Shown here in pieces: positions 34,990 to 45,639 of a stretch of 64,000 nucleotides of DNA (positions are counted from its first letter, which is position 1; the number at the start of each line of letters is the position of its first letter). Below the pieces are notes generated by a model. The model was not told the origin of the DNA, did not search any database, and worked only from the letters and a program-made list of their open reading frames with translations. The position numbers and the translations under genes are program-made. Source of the DNA: Marthasterias glacialis. Its lineage: Eukaryota > Echinodermata > Asteroidea > Forcipulatida > Asteriidae. The stretch is taken from contig OU452222.1 of the NCBI GenBank assembly GCA_911728455.2, positions 9,446,108-9,510,107 of the forward strand. Reading direction: 5' to 3'.

Positions 34990-35190
34990 TTAGAGCCTTG
35001 GTGGTGCGGAGATTCGATTGGCGGTGCGGAGATTCGATTGGTGGTGCGGAGATTCGATTGGTGGTGCGGAGATTCGATTGGTGGTGCGGAGATTCGATTG
35101 GTTGTACGGAGACTCGATTGGTGGTGCGGAGATTCGATAGGTGGTGCGGAGATTCGATTGGTGGTGCGGAGAGTCAATTGGTGGTGCATG
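34990..35190 (+). repeat. Short array of the same 20-bp satellite (about 10 monomers)
   Basis: Near-perfect 20-bp units from about 34999 to 35185 with no internal spacer, followed by the spacer sequence once (about 35191-35347). Much shorter and more uniform than the array at 29955-32455. Confidence 0.95.
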
Positions 35191-35585
35191 ATCCAATTCG
35201 GAAACGATGGTGGTAAACACGGAAAATTCCGAATAATTAAAGGGACCTGGACACTTGCACGTGGCATGTGGGGTCCTACTGCCGGCCAGGGTGACAGCTG
35301 GTTGTTGATCTTAAAGGTGCATCAGGCTGCACCATCGGAAGGAGCATGGTTCTGGTGTGATCACAAATGGTTGGCAAACGGCAGTAGTCCCGAGTCTTGG
35401 CCGTGGGGCTTTGGGACCGCGTTACTACAGCTAGGGGACTGCCTCGGGGTTCCGCCTTGGGGTGGCGGACCGGACCCTGCCGAAAGGTGGGTGAAATGGC
35501 TCTGACGATGCTAGAAAGCGTGTGGGGCTGGTATCCTGGGACCTGCTCGTGGTGGCCCTGCTTTAGACTAACCTGACCAGGATGA
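35191..35585 (+). other. Spacer plus probable terminal-exon end
   Basis: After the spacer come unique bases, then GGGGTGGCGGACCGGACCC, AAAGCGTGTGGGGCTGG and a frame reading GAGILGPARGGPALD then TAG. The minus-strand locus 48903-49148 matches from the GGGGTGGCGG point onward, so this is the conserved end of one exon. An upstream stop (35503-35505) is in the frame of the long open reading frame. Confidence 0.65.
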
Positions 35586-38500
35586 TACTGACAAAATTTA
35601 GAACTGACTGAATTAAAATGCTTGCAATGGTGTACTTATAGAGTATTTATCATTTGTAATTATAAGATTATGAGTCCATTTTGACATGACTGTTGATCAA
35701 CCACCTTAGATTCCTAAGCAAGTACAGAAACGAGGCTGCTGCTGTGTGTGAAATGAACGTCATTGCGCGTTGAAATTATTGCGGCCAATATCGGAGTTTT
35801 TGTCTAGTATAGAAAGAGGACATTGTTGTTAGTCCACAAGACCTGTGAAAATGCACTGGAATGTGTCCGTATTATTAATTATTTTTCCATAATGCCCAGA
35901 CAAAATATTGTATTTCAAAATTACACAAGTAACAAGAGTATGACGATATATATATATATATATGAAAAATTTAATTATTAAGTTTTAACCCTTAAAAAAT
36001 CCTATCATTGTGTTATTTCAGTGAAATGCAACTGATGACATTGTTAAATATTGATAAATTAATTATCATTTATATGATAAAATTGAAAATTCATATCTAG
36101 TAAATCAACACTAATCCAATCTAACTCTAAGAAGTCTATGTTTCAAATTTGAATAACTACACATTTTACAATACTAACTACAATGAAAAGAACTAACTTA
36201 AACATAACAATGGTAAAAGTAACTATGATAAACTATAGGCTGAAACCTAACTATAGGCTGACACCTAACCATCCATTTTTTTAAAGATACAATTGGTTAA
36301 TATTTAATTAGTTATTATTTAATTGAAAAGTTTTGTTTGTTTTGTTTTGTTTTGTTTTTTGTTTTTACGTACATCATGTTCATGGAATGCAATCACTTGT
36401 AGGAGTCACATGTTATTGTGTGTGCCACTTACAAGAATTTGAAAGTTTGTCTTTGTTTACAAAGATGTGAGTCGATCGGACGCGAAATCATCGCGCGTTG
36501 AAGATATTGCGAACAATATCAAAGTTGTCATTTTGTATAGAAAGAGGACGTTATTGTTCGGCCACCAAGACCCACGAAAATGCACTGAAAGGTGTTTTTG
36601 AAGGCCTAATTATTTTATTTTGTTATAATGAACAGACAAATGTACATTATGACAAGTTAGTCCAAGTAACAAGAGTTAGACAATAGGCCTACAAGCATGG
36701 TTAACAGTATAGATATGTGATATATACATTTTTTTTTAAATGGTTCGCCAAAAAAATGTTATTACGAAAGCAATTAAGAACACAGAGGGGGGAAAATAAA
36801 TTTTTCTGTAACCAAAAGATTACAGAGTTGGGTGATCACACAATGAATTAATAGTAATAAGTATGTAGGCCTAAATATATATATATCAACCATAACATTT
36901 ATAAAAGTCATAAATGATTTGTAGTTAGGGCTTTGTTGACAAGAAGTCTGTTTTACAAAATAACTTAATTATGATTGATTTGTTATTAAAAATGTAATTC
37001 AATTTCACCACTAACTCCTGAATTTTTTTTTATGGTTTGATTAAAATTATTAAACAAAAGACCACATTACAAAGTAGCTTATTGGATTTTAATCAGTAGA
37101 GATAATTACAATGTCTAATCTATAGTTGATGAGTATTTCGATCGTCTAATAGTTCATGAATTTGACAATATGTGATGGAGGTTCTGTAGTGTCTTCTACT
37201 AACATTCCATAAATTAGGTTTAGAATTCAAATTTAAACAGTCATTTAACATATCCTGTGATGATTTTTTATGACAAGTTCTATGCTTTTAATTATTAAAG
37301 TTTTTCACCTTTAACAATTCCCATCCCATGTTACTTCAGTTTAATACAAATGATGACATTGTAAAAAAAAATGATAAATTTATTAACATTAGTATGACAA
37401 AATTAACCAAATTAGATCAATGTTAATTTCTCTAAATCCAATGAGTCTCTGTTTCAAATTTGCATAACTATACATACATTTTACAATAACTCATACATTC
37501 AAATGTACATCTAATAAGTTATAGCCATGAAATGAGTTCAACCATTTGTTTTTATGTCGGATACAACAAATGGTTAAGATTTTCACTTTGATTTACTAAC
37601 GTTAATAAAAACCATCACACTTATGAGCTTACATCAGGCCTACACGTAGGTTAATATTATGTGTTATTTGATGTTGCAGCACAAAATGTGGGTGGTTCTT
37701 AGATCTAGTTCTAGTGAATAAACTAGACCTACTTATACAAGTAGATTTACTCTTCTTTGCTAATTATTTTTTGTACACATAATGAAACTGTTACCAATGG
37801 ATTACTTTATAACTTCTATTTTAATTATTACAAAAATGTCTAAAAAGTGAATATTCTTATTTCAATGCAGTTACAACAAAAACTTTTTTTCAGCAGTGAA
37901 CTATTTATAGAAAAATTAAATGTTGCAAATTAACTGTACAATATTATGTATTTTATTTTGTGCATCACTAACAAGAATTTGAAACTTTGTCTTTGTTAAC
38001 AGACTTAACCAAGCTAAATGTATACATTAATCTTTTTAATTTATGCACCACATCTAACTGTATTCAGAAATTCATGCGATAAAGGTAAATTATTAATAAG
38101 AATTAATTAATGTTATTAAGGTTACACACAAGCGTAAATTGAGCTATGACTTTCCAATTCGTAAAATCTCGAGTGATGTCGGTGAAAGGAAATATCGTGT
38201 TTTGACTATTATAAACAGGCGCTGCAGAGATTGAACGCTAACTTGCATGCTATACACGATCGGTGCATCTATTAAGCCATGCAAAAAAGCAGCCTCGCTT
38301 CAGTAACGTTTCAGTATTTGAATTGTGATGAGAATAATATAATGTTCTTATAAAGTTCTTATTTGATTGATTGCTGTAAATATAATTAAATCAGTGTGTT
38401 TAAAGATCAGTATGGTCCCACACTTTGTGATAAATATCAAATTGAAGTAAACTTTGATATTATAAAACCACTTTTATTGTATATAAGAAATATTCCTTAA

Positions 38501-38640
38501 TTATATTTTGAAATTCAAGATGCATGTGTAGGAGGGTGGGTTTTTATCCAGGATGAATAAAGCTAACAGTATACAGTCTACGTCACTCTACCTAACAGAA
38601 GATAGATAGTGGTAGCACCCTCTAAGGAAACTTAAAACGT
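35586..38640. other. AT-rich DNA with an old tandem duplication; no gene recognised
   Basis: Segments 35755-35870 and 36485-36595 are diverged copies (TATAGAAAGAGGAC, GAAAATGCACTG), and 35970-36175 matches 37290-37495. Contains (TA)n near 35947 and a long stretch without coding motifs. Confidence 0.6.
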
Positions 38641-38692
38641 ATACCATCTATGTCATTCTACTTAGGACTACCTGTAGAGCCACAGCATGTAT

Positions 38693-38783
38693 ATATTTCC
38701 CTTATCGGCAGGTATTTACCGCTTGAGAGTTTAACAATACATGTAATAGTCCACCTATATGTTCTACCCACAATGCCCTGCAA
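38693..38783 (+). repeat. Left inverted terminus of the DIRS-like element
   Basis: TATTTCCCTTATCGGCAGG, TATTTACCGCTTGAG and CTACCCACAATGCCCTGC, reverse complementary, with about 80-85% identity by eye, to 43996-44083. Confidence 0.88.
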
Positions 38784-39044
38784 CATGTGTGCCACGTTTG
38801 GCATCCTCTCTTCCCAGCGGCAGGTTCGGGTAAACACGCTTTGTCATTAGCTCCATATTTATTCGTGATTTTTACCTTTTTGCTCATGAGAAGTTACTAT
38901 TTGTTTTGATTCAAGAGCAGATTAGGTTTAGAGTTGTTTCGTGTAGTTTTCTTCTTGATAACGAGAAGGTTGGTCTCAACCGGTGGCATACTACTGCTGT
39001 GTCAACATTCCCCTGCCTGGCACACTGAGCCACAGTCAGCTGTC

Positions 39045-40300
39045 AGTGCTGAAGGTTCCGCTGACAGAGAGGGGACATCATACGTCTGTCCGCTATCTCC
39101 AGTAGGCACACACAGAACCACCCAACAAAAGGTAGCAACCCCAGCAAGGTTAAACAGAAAAAAACTTTTGTGCTGGGGCTATACCAAAGAAGGGGAAACA
39201 GGGTAAGCATTCCATTGACAGAGTAGGGGACATTATCCGTCCACTATATCCATTCAGCACACACGGAACCACCCAACAAAAAGCTAGCAATCCCAGCAAG
39301 GTTAAACAGAAAAAACTTCTGTGCTGGGGCTATACCAAAGAAGGTGAAACAGGGTAAGCATTCCATTGACAGAGTAGGGGACATCATCTGTCCGCTATCT
39401 CCAGTCAGCACACCAGAACCACCCAACAAAAAGGTAGCAACCCCAGCAAGGTTAAACAGAAAAAAACTTCTGTGCTGGGGCTAGACCAAAGAAGGGGAAA
39501 CGGGGTAAGCATTCTATTGACACTACGTTGAGTAGGGTACGTCCTCTGTCCGCTATCTCCAGTCGGCACACACGGAACCACCCAACAAAAATGTAGCAAC
39601 CCCAGCAAGGTTAAACAGAAAAAAAACTTCTGTGCTGGGGCTGTACCAAAGAAGGGGAAACAGGGTAAGCATTCCGTTGACACTACGTTGAGTAGGGGAT
39701 GTCTTCCGTCCGCTATCTCCAATCAGCACACACGGAATCACCCATCAAAAAGGTAGCAACTCCAGCGAGGTTAAACGGATAAAAAACTTCTGTGCTGGGG
39801 CTATGCCAAAGAAGGGAAACATGGTTAGCGTTCGGTTGACAGAGTAGGGGACGTCCTCCGTCCACTATCTCTAGTCAGCACACACGAAACCACCCCCCCC
39901 CCCCCAAAAAAAAAAGAAAAAGAAAGAAAAAGGTAGCAACCACAGCAAGGTTAAACAAAAAACCTGTGCTGGGGCTGTACCAAAGAAGGGGAAACGGGGT
40001 AAGCGCTCCGTTGACAGAGTAGGGGACATTATCCGTCGGCTATCTCCAGTCAACACACACAGAACCACCCAACAAAAATGTAGCAACCCCAGCGAGGTTA
40101 AACAGAAAAAAACCTTCTGTGCTGGGGCTGTACCAAAGAAGGGGAAACAGGGTAAGCATTCCGTTGACACTACGTTGAGTAGGGGACGTCTTCCGTCCGC
40201 TATCTCCAATCAGCACACACGGAACCACCCAACAAAAAGGTAGCAACCCCAGCAAGGTTAAACAGAAAAAAACATGTGGTGCTGGGGCCGTACCGGTTGC
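39045..40300 (+). repeat. Subterminal minisatellite, 8 units of about 150-180 bp
   Basis: TTAAACAGAAA-type landmarks at about 39151, 39303, 39453, 39612, 39772, 39952, 40099 and 40259. Each unit has AACCCCAGCAAGGTTAAAC, TGTGCTGGGGCT and CCAAAGAAGGGGAAAC. One unit carries a C/A-rich insertion near 39893-39930. Long minus-strand frames here arise from the repeat and are not genes. Confidence 0.93.
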
Positions 40301-40329
40301 TTTGCTACCCGTACCTACCCCAATAACGA

Positions 40330-42110
40330 GATTACTGGCCAAGGATTCCAACTGTCATGGTCAAGTGCATCATACTCTTTTGTCCTCCTGGTGCCGTGGT
40401 GACCGCTGCAGATTCAGCCTTCCGTAAAGACATGCGAGCTTCATCATTCTTGCTTCACGTTATGGAGTACTTACCAGCTGGGTGTGTAGACGAATCGGCA
40501 GTACCAGTCAATATGCTGACAGAAGTTTTTCACTGCCTGGGTCACGGTCTTTGCAGGGTGCTGGTTCAATTTGCACTTGTGTTAATGCACCAAACCAACG
40601 TGCTCAATGCACTTTTCCTACCCTTGCATGGGGTAGGTTTGGTTCCCTGCCATTGACCAGGCCTTATCTTGAAATTCCAGGACTCTATGGAGGCAGAAGT
40701 AAAGAGGCTAGACGCTACAGAGACGATAAATCTGAAAAAGCCATCTACCCCTCTGACCAAGACAACGACATGAACCAAGGCCTAACCAACTTTCATGATC
40801 CCTCGCCGTCAACCTCTGAAATCCACCCTCAGTATAGTTTCATTCAGACAGCGCACCAGGCAGACTCGGTTCTTTCCAGGTCAGCATTGGCCCCACAGCC
40901 CGTGGTTTCTTTGTGCCATTCCCCCCCCCCCTGCTACACGGGGGGCTGGCTCAACTGACTTTCCTGACTGAGGGCGGCCTCTTGCTTTTCTTTAAGAATG
41001 GCCGGGGCCGATCCTTTAGGTAAAAGAAGAACAAAAAGAACTTCCGATCATACCGGATTTGAGCAGCTCATCGGACCACTCACACCGTGGCAAATGCCTA
41101 GTAGCAGTCTCCAGGGCAGAATTTGTGCAGATTTTTCAATTCCTGACTGCCTCGGCATAGCTCCCCTTCGGATAGTTACTTCTCGGCAGATGGGGTCTAT
41201 ACCAGGCCAACAATGCCCGATCATTTAGTCGATTCAGCCCACACCCATTGGTCGCTACTCTGACCATGGTTTGGTGAATTACCGCACACAGTCAACCATG
41301 CACCCCCCACCCCCTGCAATTGGTATCCATACATTGATGGCTTTGGGTTAGGAGTTGGATCTAAAAGCCTGATGTCAGCGATGTTGAGCCACTGACTCCA
41401 TTACTGATGAGTGTCACACATTTGTCGGAGTCAACTCGACCGTAGCACACAGTTGATCGTGTGGTGATGATGATAAAACAGCGCGAATGCAGCGTCCATC
41501 AAGAGACAGAGTAATTGCATTTGGTACAACACAATATCGTTTGGGTTTTGAGCTTTCCAGACCCCTCCTGAACATAAATCAAACGGAAGACGGGTTTGAT
41601 GTAAAAAAAAATACAGATGTTTTTTCTGTGTTACCCTTGGATAAGGTCTCTGTTGACAGAACAAATTCAATCATTTGCCACACGTTCTATTCCGGATTCG
41701 GTGACAAATTAGCTGGCAGAATGTTTGATTTTCTGCGTTGGACCGGACCTTATCTTGAAATTCTGGGACTCTATGGAGGTAGAAGCAAAGAGGCAAGACG
41801 CTACAAAGATAATCAATCTGAAGAAGCTGTCTGCCCCTCCGACCAAGATGACGACTTGAACTAAGGCCTAACCGACCTTCATGATCCCTCGCAGTCAACC
41901 TCTGAAATCCACCCTCAGTAGTTTATGTGGTTGCTCCGATGTTTCATTTGGACAGCACATTGGGCGGACTCGGTCCTTTCCCAGTCAGCATCAGGGCGTG
42001 GTTTCTGTGCACCTGCCCTCCATTACCCTGTGGGGCGGGTGCAAATGACTGTCCCGACTTCAGACGGCGTCTTGCTGACAGACCCATGGGAGGCCACGAT
42101 CGGGAATTTT
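40330..42110 (+). pseudogene. DIRS-like gag region with an internal duplication
   Basis: Readable stretch PYLEIPGLYGGRSKEARRYR, DDKSEKAIYPSDQDND, FHDPSPSTSEIHPQ at 40658-40830 recurs as PYLEILGLYGGRSKEARRYK, SEEAVCPSDQDDD, HDPSQSTSEIHPQ at about 41744-41920, offset 1086 bp. Contains an ATG-started frame at 40998 (MAGADPLGKRRTKRTSDH). It is placed as gag only by its position 5' of the RT. Confidence 0.55.
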
Positions 42111-42329
42111 CAGGGTCCTGGGTTCAGCTCAACTCCTACCGGTGGGTGCTCTCAACAATCGAAAGCAGTTACGGGCTCAAGTTCACAAACACCCCCCCCC
42201 CCCCCCCCCCGCACCCTGTTGGACACGCTCGTTTGACCGATGCCATTGCCGTCTGACTTGTAGAAATTCTCTGTCTTGAGGGAGAGATTAGCTCCCTCTT
42301 AGCAAAGAGAGCAATATGCGTATCCCCCC

Positions 42330-42830
42330 CCCCCCCCCCCCGGGGGGAACATGGTCGGGCTGTATGTTGACATCCTTCTTGGTGCCCAAAAAGGAGACAT
42401 GGCATTTGGCGCCCAATACTCAATCTTAAACCCCTAAACAAATTTATCCGTCCGATTCATTTCCGATTAAAACGCTACGGACTATTCTCATGGGCGGTAA
42501 GTCTGGACCTAAAAGATATGTATCTTCACCTTCCTATCAGGTCGAAGTGCAGGGAATTCCTTCATTTCCTGTACGAATTCACGGTGCTCCCATTTGGGCT
42601 TTCCACTTCACCTCGGGACATTCACCCACACAGTGAAGTGATCAAAGCTGTGCTTCAGAGAAGAGGTAACATAATCTTTATGTACCTCAACGATTGGCTG
42701 GTCATAGGCCATGGTCTCAAGAGGCTACGACCCGGCACTGCACATCGGGGCCAACCTTGCTTTCATCATCAATGCCAAAAAATGGCACCAATGTTTCTGG
42801 GAGCGGTGCTTGATCTCTGAGAGGGCTTAG
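42330..42830 (+). pseudogene. DIRS-like reverse transcriptase
   Basis: LVPKKETWHL near 42385 and, in another frame, SLDLKDMYLHLPIRSKCREF at 42499-42558, TVLPFGLSTSPRD and FMYLNDWLV. These match the DIRS pattern (LDLKDAY, LPFGLSTSPR, YLDDWL), but the catalytic YLDD reads YLND and frames change. Poly-C tracts (42190-42210, 42326-42341) lie just upstream. Confidence 0.85.
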
Positions 42831-43060
42831 CTTGGCCCACAATCGACCACCACGTCAAGTGGTGGGTCTATGGGACCCTGAGTACCGCTCAGACCACATC
42901 AATGTCCTCGAAATGCTGGCAGTATCCAGTGCCCTCCAGCACTTCCAGGACTTAATGGTGGGCCATGCCAGGCGGTTCTTGTTTGATACGACAACACTAG
43001 TCGTGTCATACATTAACCACCAGGGCGGTGCTCATTCGAGCCATCTGTGTGTGCACTGAT
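42831..43060 (+). pseudogene. DIRS-like RNase H region
   Basis: DHINVLEMLAVSSALQHFQD, GHARRFLFDTTTLVVSYIN and HQGGAHSSHLC match the DIRS/Ngaro RNase H pattern (INVLEL.AV..AL, DNTTVVSYINHQGG). The Asp of DNTT reads FDTTT. Confidence 0.82.
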
Positions 43061-43589
43061 GTGGTAGCTACTCCACTGGTGCATGCCCCACAGAATGACA
43101 TTTTTGGCAGTCAATCTCCCGGTTTGAAGATTGTCACGGCAGACACCTTCCAGGGGATGGATTATCCCAACAGAGTGGACGTTACTCCATCAGGTTGTTT
43201 GGTCGCTGTTCCTGCTGATCGACCGACCTCATGAGGACTTGTTTGCATTGATAGTTAACAACCAGTTGCTGATCTACTGTGTGAGGGCCCCCAGCCCCCC
43301 TTAATGCCAGATCAATGCCCTGGGGAAAGGGTGGGATGTGCTGCTAGCCTAAGCCTTTCCTCTCTTCTCCCTCATCCCTCGAGGACTAACCAAAATCGAG
43401 CAGGAGAGTTGCACAGGAGTCCGCGTAACTCCCTTTTGGCCTTACCAGCCTTGGGTTTCCCAGGCTAGTCAAGCTCCTTTTTACCGACTGGTGATGTTAC
43501 CCAAGAGAGCAGACATTCTGTTCCAGCCTGACTCCTACACCTGATGCTGGCGGATCTCCACCTGACATGCTGAGTTTTATCACCTGATC

Positions 43590-44010
43590 CCCCTGCATTA
43601 TAGGCCTCTCTGAGCGAGCTGCAGATGTCGCAGCCCACAGCCGCAGAGCTTCAACCAGAAAGATATGTGGTAGCAGACTACCCCACTTTTACAAATGGTG
43701 TAGACAGCACTGTCTACATTCCCAGTACATTTGTAGGGATGTAGGGGACTTATTACTATATCTGTTTCCCGGACGGGACCACAGTTCACGACATTCGAGC
43801 TATCAACCAGTTGATTAGGATGATGTCTGTGTCACGCCTCCCTGTGTGTAATTGTAATGTGGTTTCAAAGCCCCAATTTAAACCAATGGGCATATCAACA
43901 GTTGGGATTGTCTAGCATGGCGGTTCTCTTGTTAGCAGTGGCTACTTCACAAAAAACTTAGCGAACTGCACGCAATCTCAGTAGAGGCACTCACGTCGCA
44001 GGGCTTTGTG
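43590..44010 (+). pseudogene. DIRS-like tyrosine-recombinase remnant
   Basis: AAHSRRASTRKICGSRLPHF, YKWCRQHCLHSQYICR and LLLYLFPG match the N-terminal core-binding block (S.R.ST...Y...W..F..WC), and KKLSELHAISVEALTSQGF matches the Arg-I region (GKRISELHALS). The Arg-I residue itself is lost and the C-terminal H-x-x-R and Tyr motifs are not present before the right terminus. Confidence 0.75.
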
Positions 44011-44083
44011 GGTAGGACATAGGGATACTATGTATTGTTAAATGCTCAAGCAGTAAATACCTGCCGGTAAGGGAAATATATAA
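43996..44083 (-). repeat. Right inverted terminus of the DIRS-like element
   Basis: GTCGCAGGGCTTTGTGGGTA, ATGTATTGTTAAATGCTC and TACCTGCCGGTAAGGG pair with 38693-38783. It follows immediately after the recombinase remnant. Confidence 0.88.
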
Positions 44084-44326
44084 ATTTGTTCGTAGACCCC
44101 ACCCATACTACTATGGTGGTGGGGGGGGGGGAGGATTATGCTATGAATATTGAAGTATAGTAGTTGATATAAAGCACTTGCATTTCAAGCACTGTGTAGT
44201 CTACAAGGGTTTTCAGTTTACAAATTGAAATAAATACAGTGTTATTTTAAACTCTGATGGGAGGGGGGATGACTTGATAAGAGAATGCAGTTTTTATGAA
44301 CCTGTTTTACAGGGAATAATAACCCG

Positions 44327-44397
44327 GCAGGGGCGTGGCCGTGTGATAAAGGACCGAGCTGAAGGCGAGGTCCTTTATCACACGGCCACGCCCCTGC
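44327..44397. repeat. Perfect 29-bp stem, 13-nt loop hairpin
   Basis: Arms 44327-44355 and 44369-44397 are exact reverse complements (GCAGGGGCGTGG...AAAGGACC). Flanks GGGAATAATA on the left and TTATTCCC at about 44438 on the right suggest it is the end of a longer foldback element. Confidence 0.93.
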
Positions 44398-44439
44398 AAG
44401 GTTTTAAACGGCCGTTTAAGACCGAGTCACTACTCTTTT

Positions 44440-44820
44440 ATTCCCATTCATAAATGCCCTTTTCGGTAAAAAGCGTAATAATGTAGAGAAATCCATTGAA
44501 ACTTTTCTGTTTTATTTTAAATTTATTTTTCAATTTGTTGCAAAGGGTCGACGCTCAATGGTTGCGCAAACGCGCGCGTATTAATATACTTTACATTGAG
44601 TACTGCTATGTATTGATTGCGCTACGCGTAAATTAGCACCCGCGTAAGTTAATGCGCCAACACGCGTTTATGGCTGTAATGAGCGCAGAACGCGCCCACA
44701 CAGCTCCAGCTTTGTCTATATCATCCGTTTAAAGCCGGTCTTATACAGTCATGTGACCGCCTTTCAACCAATAGGACTGCCCACATTGTACCAAACTGAC
44801 TGGGGTATTTATGAATGAGT
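44440..44820. mobile_element. Possible MITE with CATTCATAAAT termini
   Basis: CATTCATAAATGCCC near 44446 and GGGGTATTTATGAATG near 44803 are inverted ends. The body is CG-richer than its surroundings (ACGCGCGCG, TACGCGTAAATT). No coding capacity. Confidence 0.5.
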
Positions 44821-45274
44821 GTTATTATACGTTAACAGCATTATAAAGTAAAAGTACTGTTATAGTCTACTTTGTTCATTTTGAGACAATGTGGACCCTA
44901 TTTTTGCTCTAAATAGTCCAATACTTTGACAAAGAAAACAAGTTAATAAGTAATTAATATTTAAAATAAAGGACCAATACCTCTGTTTGATACTTTATTT
45001 ATTATTTAATTTGTAATGTTAAACTGTTTATATCATGTTTTGTAATCTAAAAAGTCTTTAATTTTACCTGTTAATGCAATTTATATTGTGTAATTTGGTT
45101 GGTTTTATGCTCTAGAAATAAACTTTTGACAACACAAATTTCCTCATTTTTTTTCTTCTCGGTTCATGCAAAGGTCATAGGTCATAGGGCGCATCTCATT
45201 ATTTTAAACTTTTTTTTTGACCCATCCATCCTAAGGTTTAAATATAAGGTCCGAGCGATTTTTTTCAAGCAGCG

Positions 45275-45356
45275 ATTTAGCCCAGTGGGCTAGCTCACAG
45301 CTCCCGGAATTCCGGGGCTGTGAGCTCGGGGGTTCAAATCCTGGTGGGCCCCTTTT
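45275..45356 (+). ncRNA. tRNA-like Pol III module (box A, box B, T-run), likely SINE head
   Basis: TAGCCCAGTGG matches box A and GGTTCAAATCC matches box B, followed by T6. Between them a 16-17 bp near-perfect stem (GCTCACAGC...GCTGTGAGC) replaces the usual tRNA arms, so it does not fold as a normal tRNA. It is in convergent orientation with the next module. Confidence 0.6.
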
Positions 45357-45399
45357 TTACCAGTAAAAAACAACTTTTTTACCAATTCTTGTAAAATAG

Positions 45400-45475
45400 G
45401 GTAGGGCTTGAACCCAGTACCTTCAGCTCTGTAACCTCCATCTCTCACCACTCTGCTACTGAGCTTTCATGAAAA
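45400..45475 (-). ncRNA. tRNA-like Pol III module on the opposite strand
   Basis: On the minus strand TAGCAGAGTGG matches box A and GGTTCAAGCCC matches box B, with T-runs downstream (TATTTTAC, TTTTTTACTGG). No convincing acceptor stem, so a tRNA-derived repeat is likelier than a tRNA gene. Confidence 0.5.
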
Positions 45476-45639
45476 TCTTAACGGTTTTTGACCTGATGAA
45501 TATTAGAATGGCTGGACTTAGAAAATTTTTCAGAAAATTTTTTCCCTGGCTATACCCTTGGATTTCTGGCAGATCTGAGAGCTGACCAAGGGCCTTGGAG
45601 CTGAGATTGGGGAGTAAAATTTCTGAGGGCTGAGGGGCC

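Larger units (their letters stand above)
38693..44083 (+). mobile_element. DIRS-like retrotransposon with inverted termini, decayed
   Basis: About 5.4 kb bounded by inverted repeats of about 90 bp at 38693-38783 and 43996-44083. Order on the + strand: left terminus, a minisatellite (39.05-40.3 kb), gag-like region (40.3-42.1 kb), RT (42.3-42.8), RNase H (42.8-43.1), a post-RNase H region, and a tyrosine-recombinase-like region (43.6-44.0). No LTRs or integrase. Stops and frameshifts occur throughout, so it is inactive. The order gag-RT-RNaseH-YR with inverted termini is that of DIRS elements. Confidence 0.85.

Noticed and set aside
39045-40351. Minus-strand frames of 60-112 codons with repeated LLGLLPFCWVV-like runs
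   Set aside because: They are the reverse reading of the subterminal minisatellite; the repeats explain the hydrophobic periodicity.
42200-43200. Host gene encoding a polymerase-like protein
   Set aside because: Motifs are those of a DIRS-type RT and RNase H with frameshifts, inside a pair of inverted termini.
45275-45356. Genuine tRNA gene
   Set aside because: Box A and B are consensus, but the region between them forms one long stem and no acceptor stem pairs, so it cannot fold as a tRNA.
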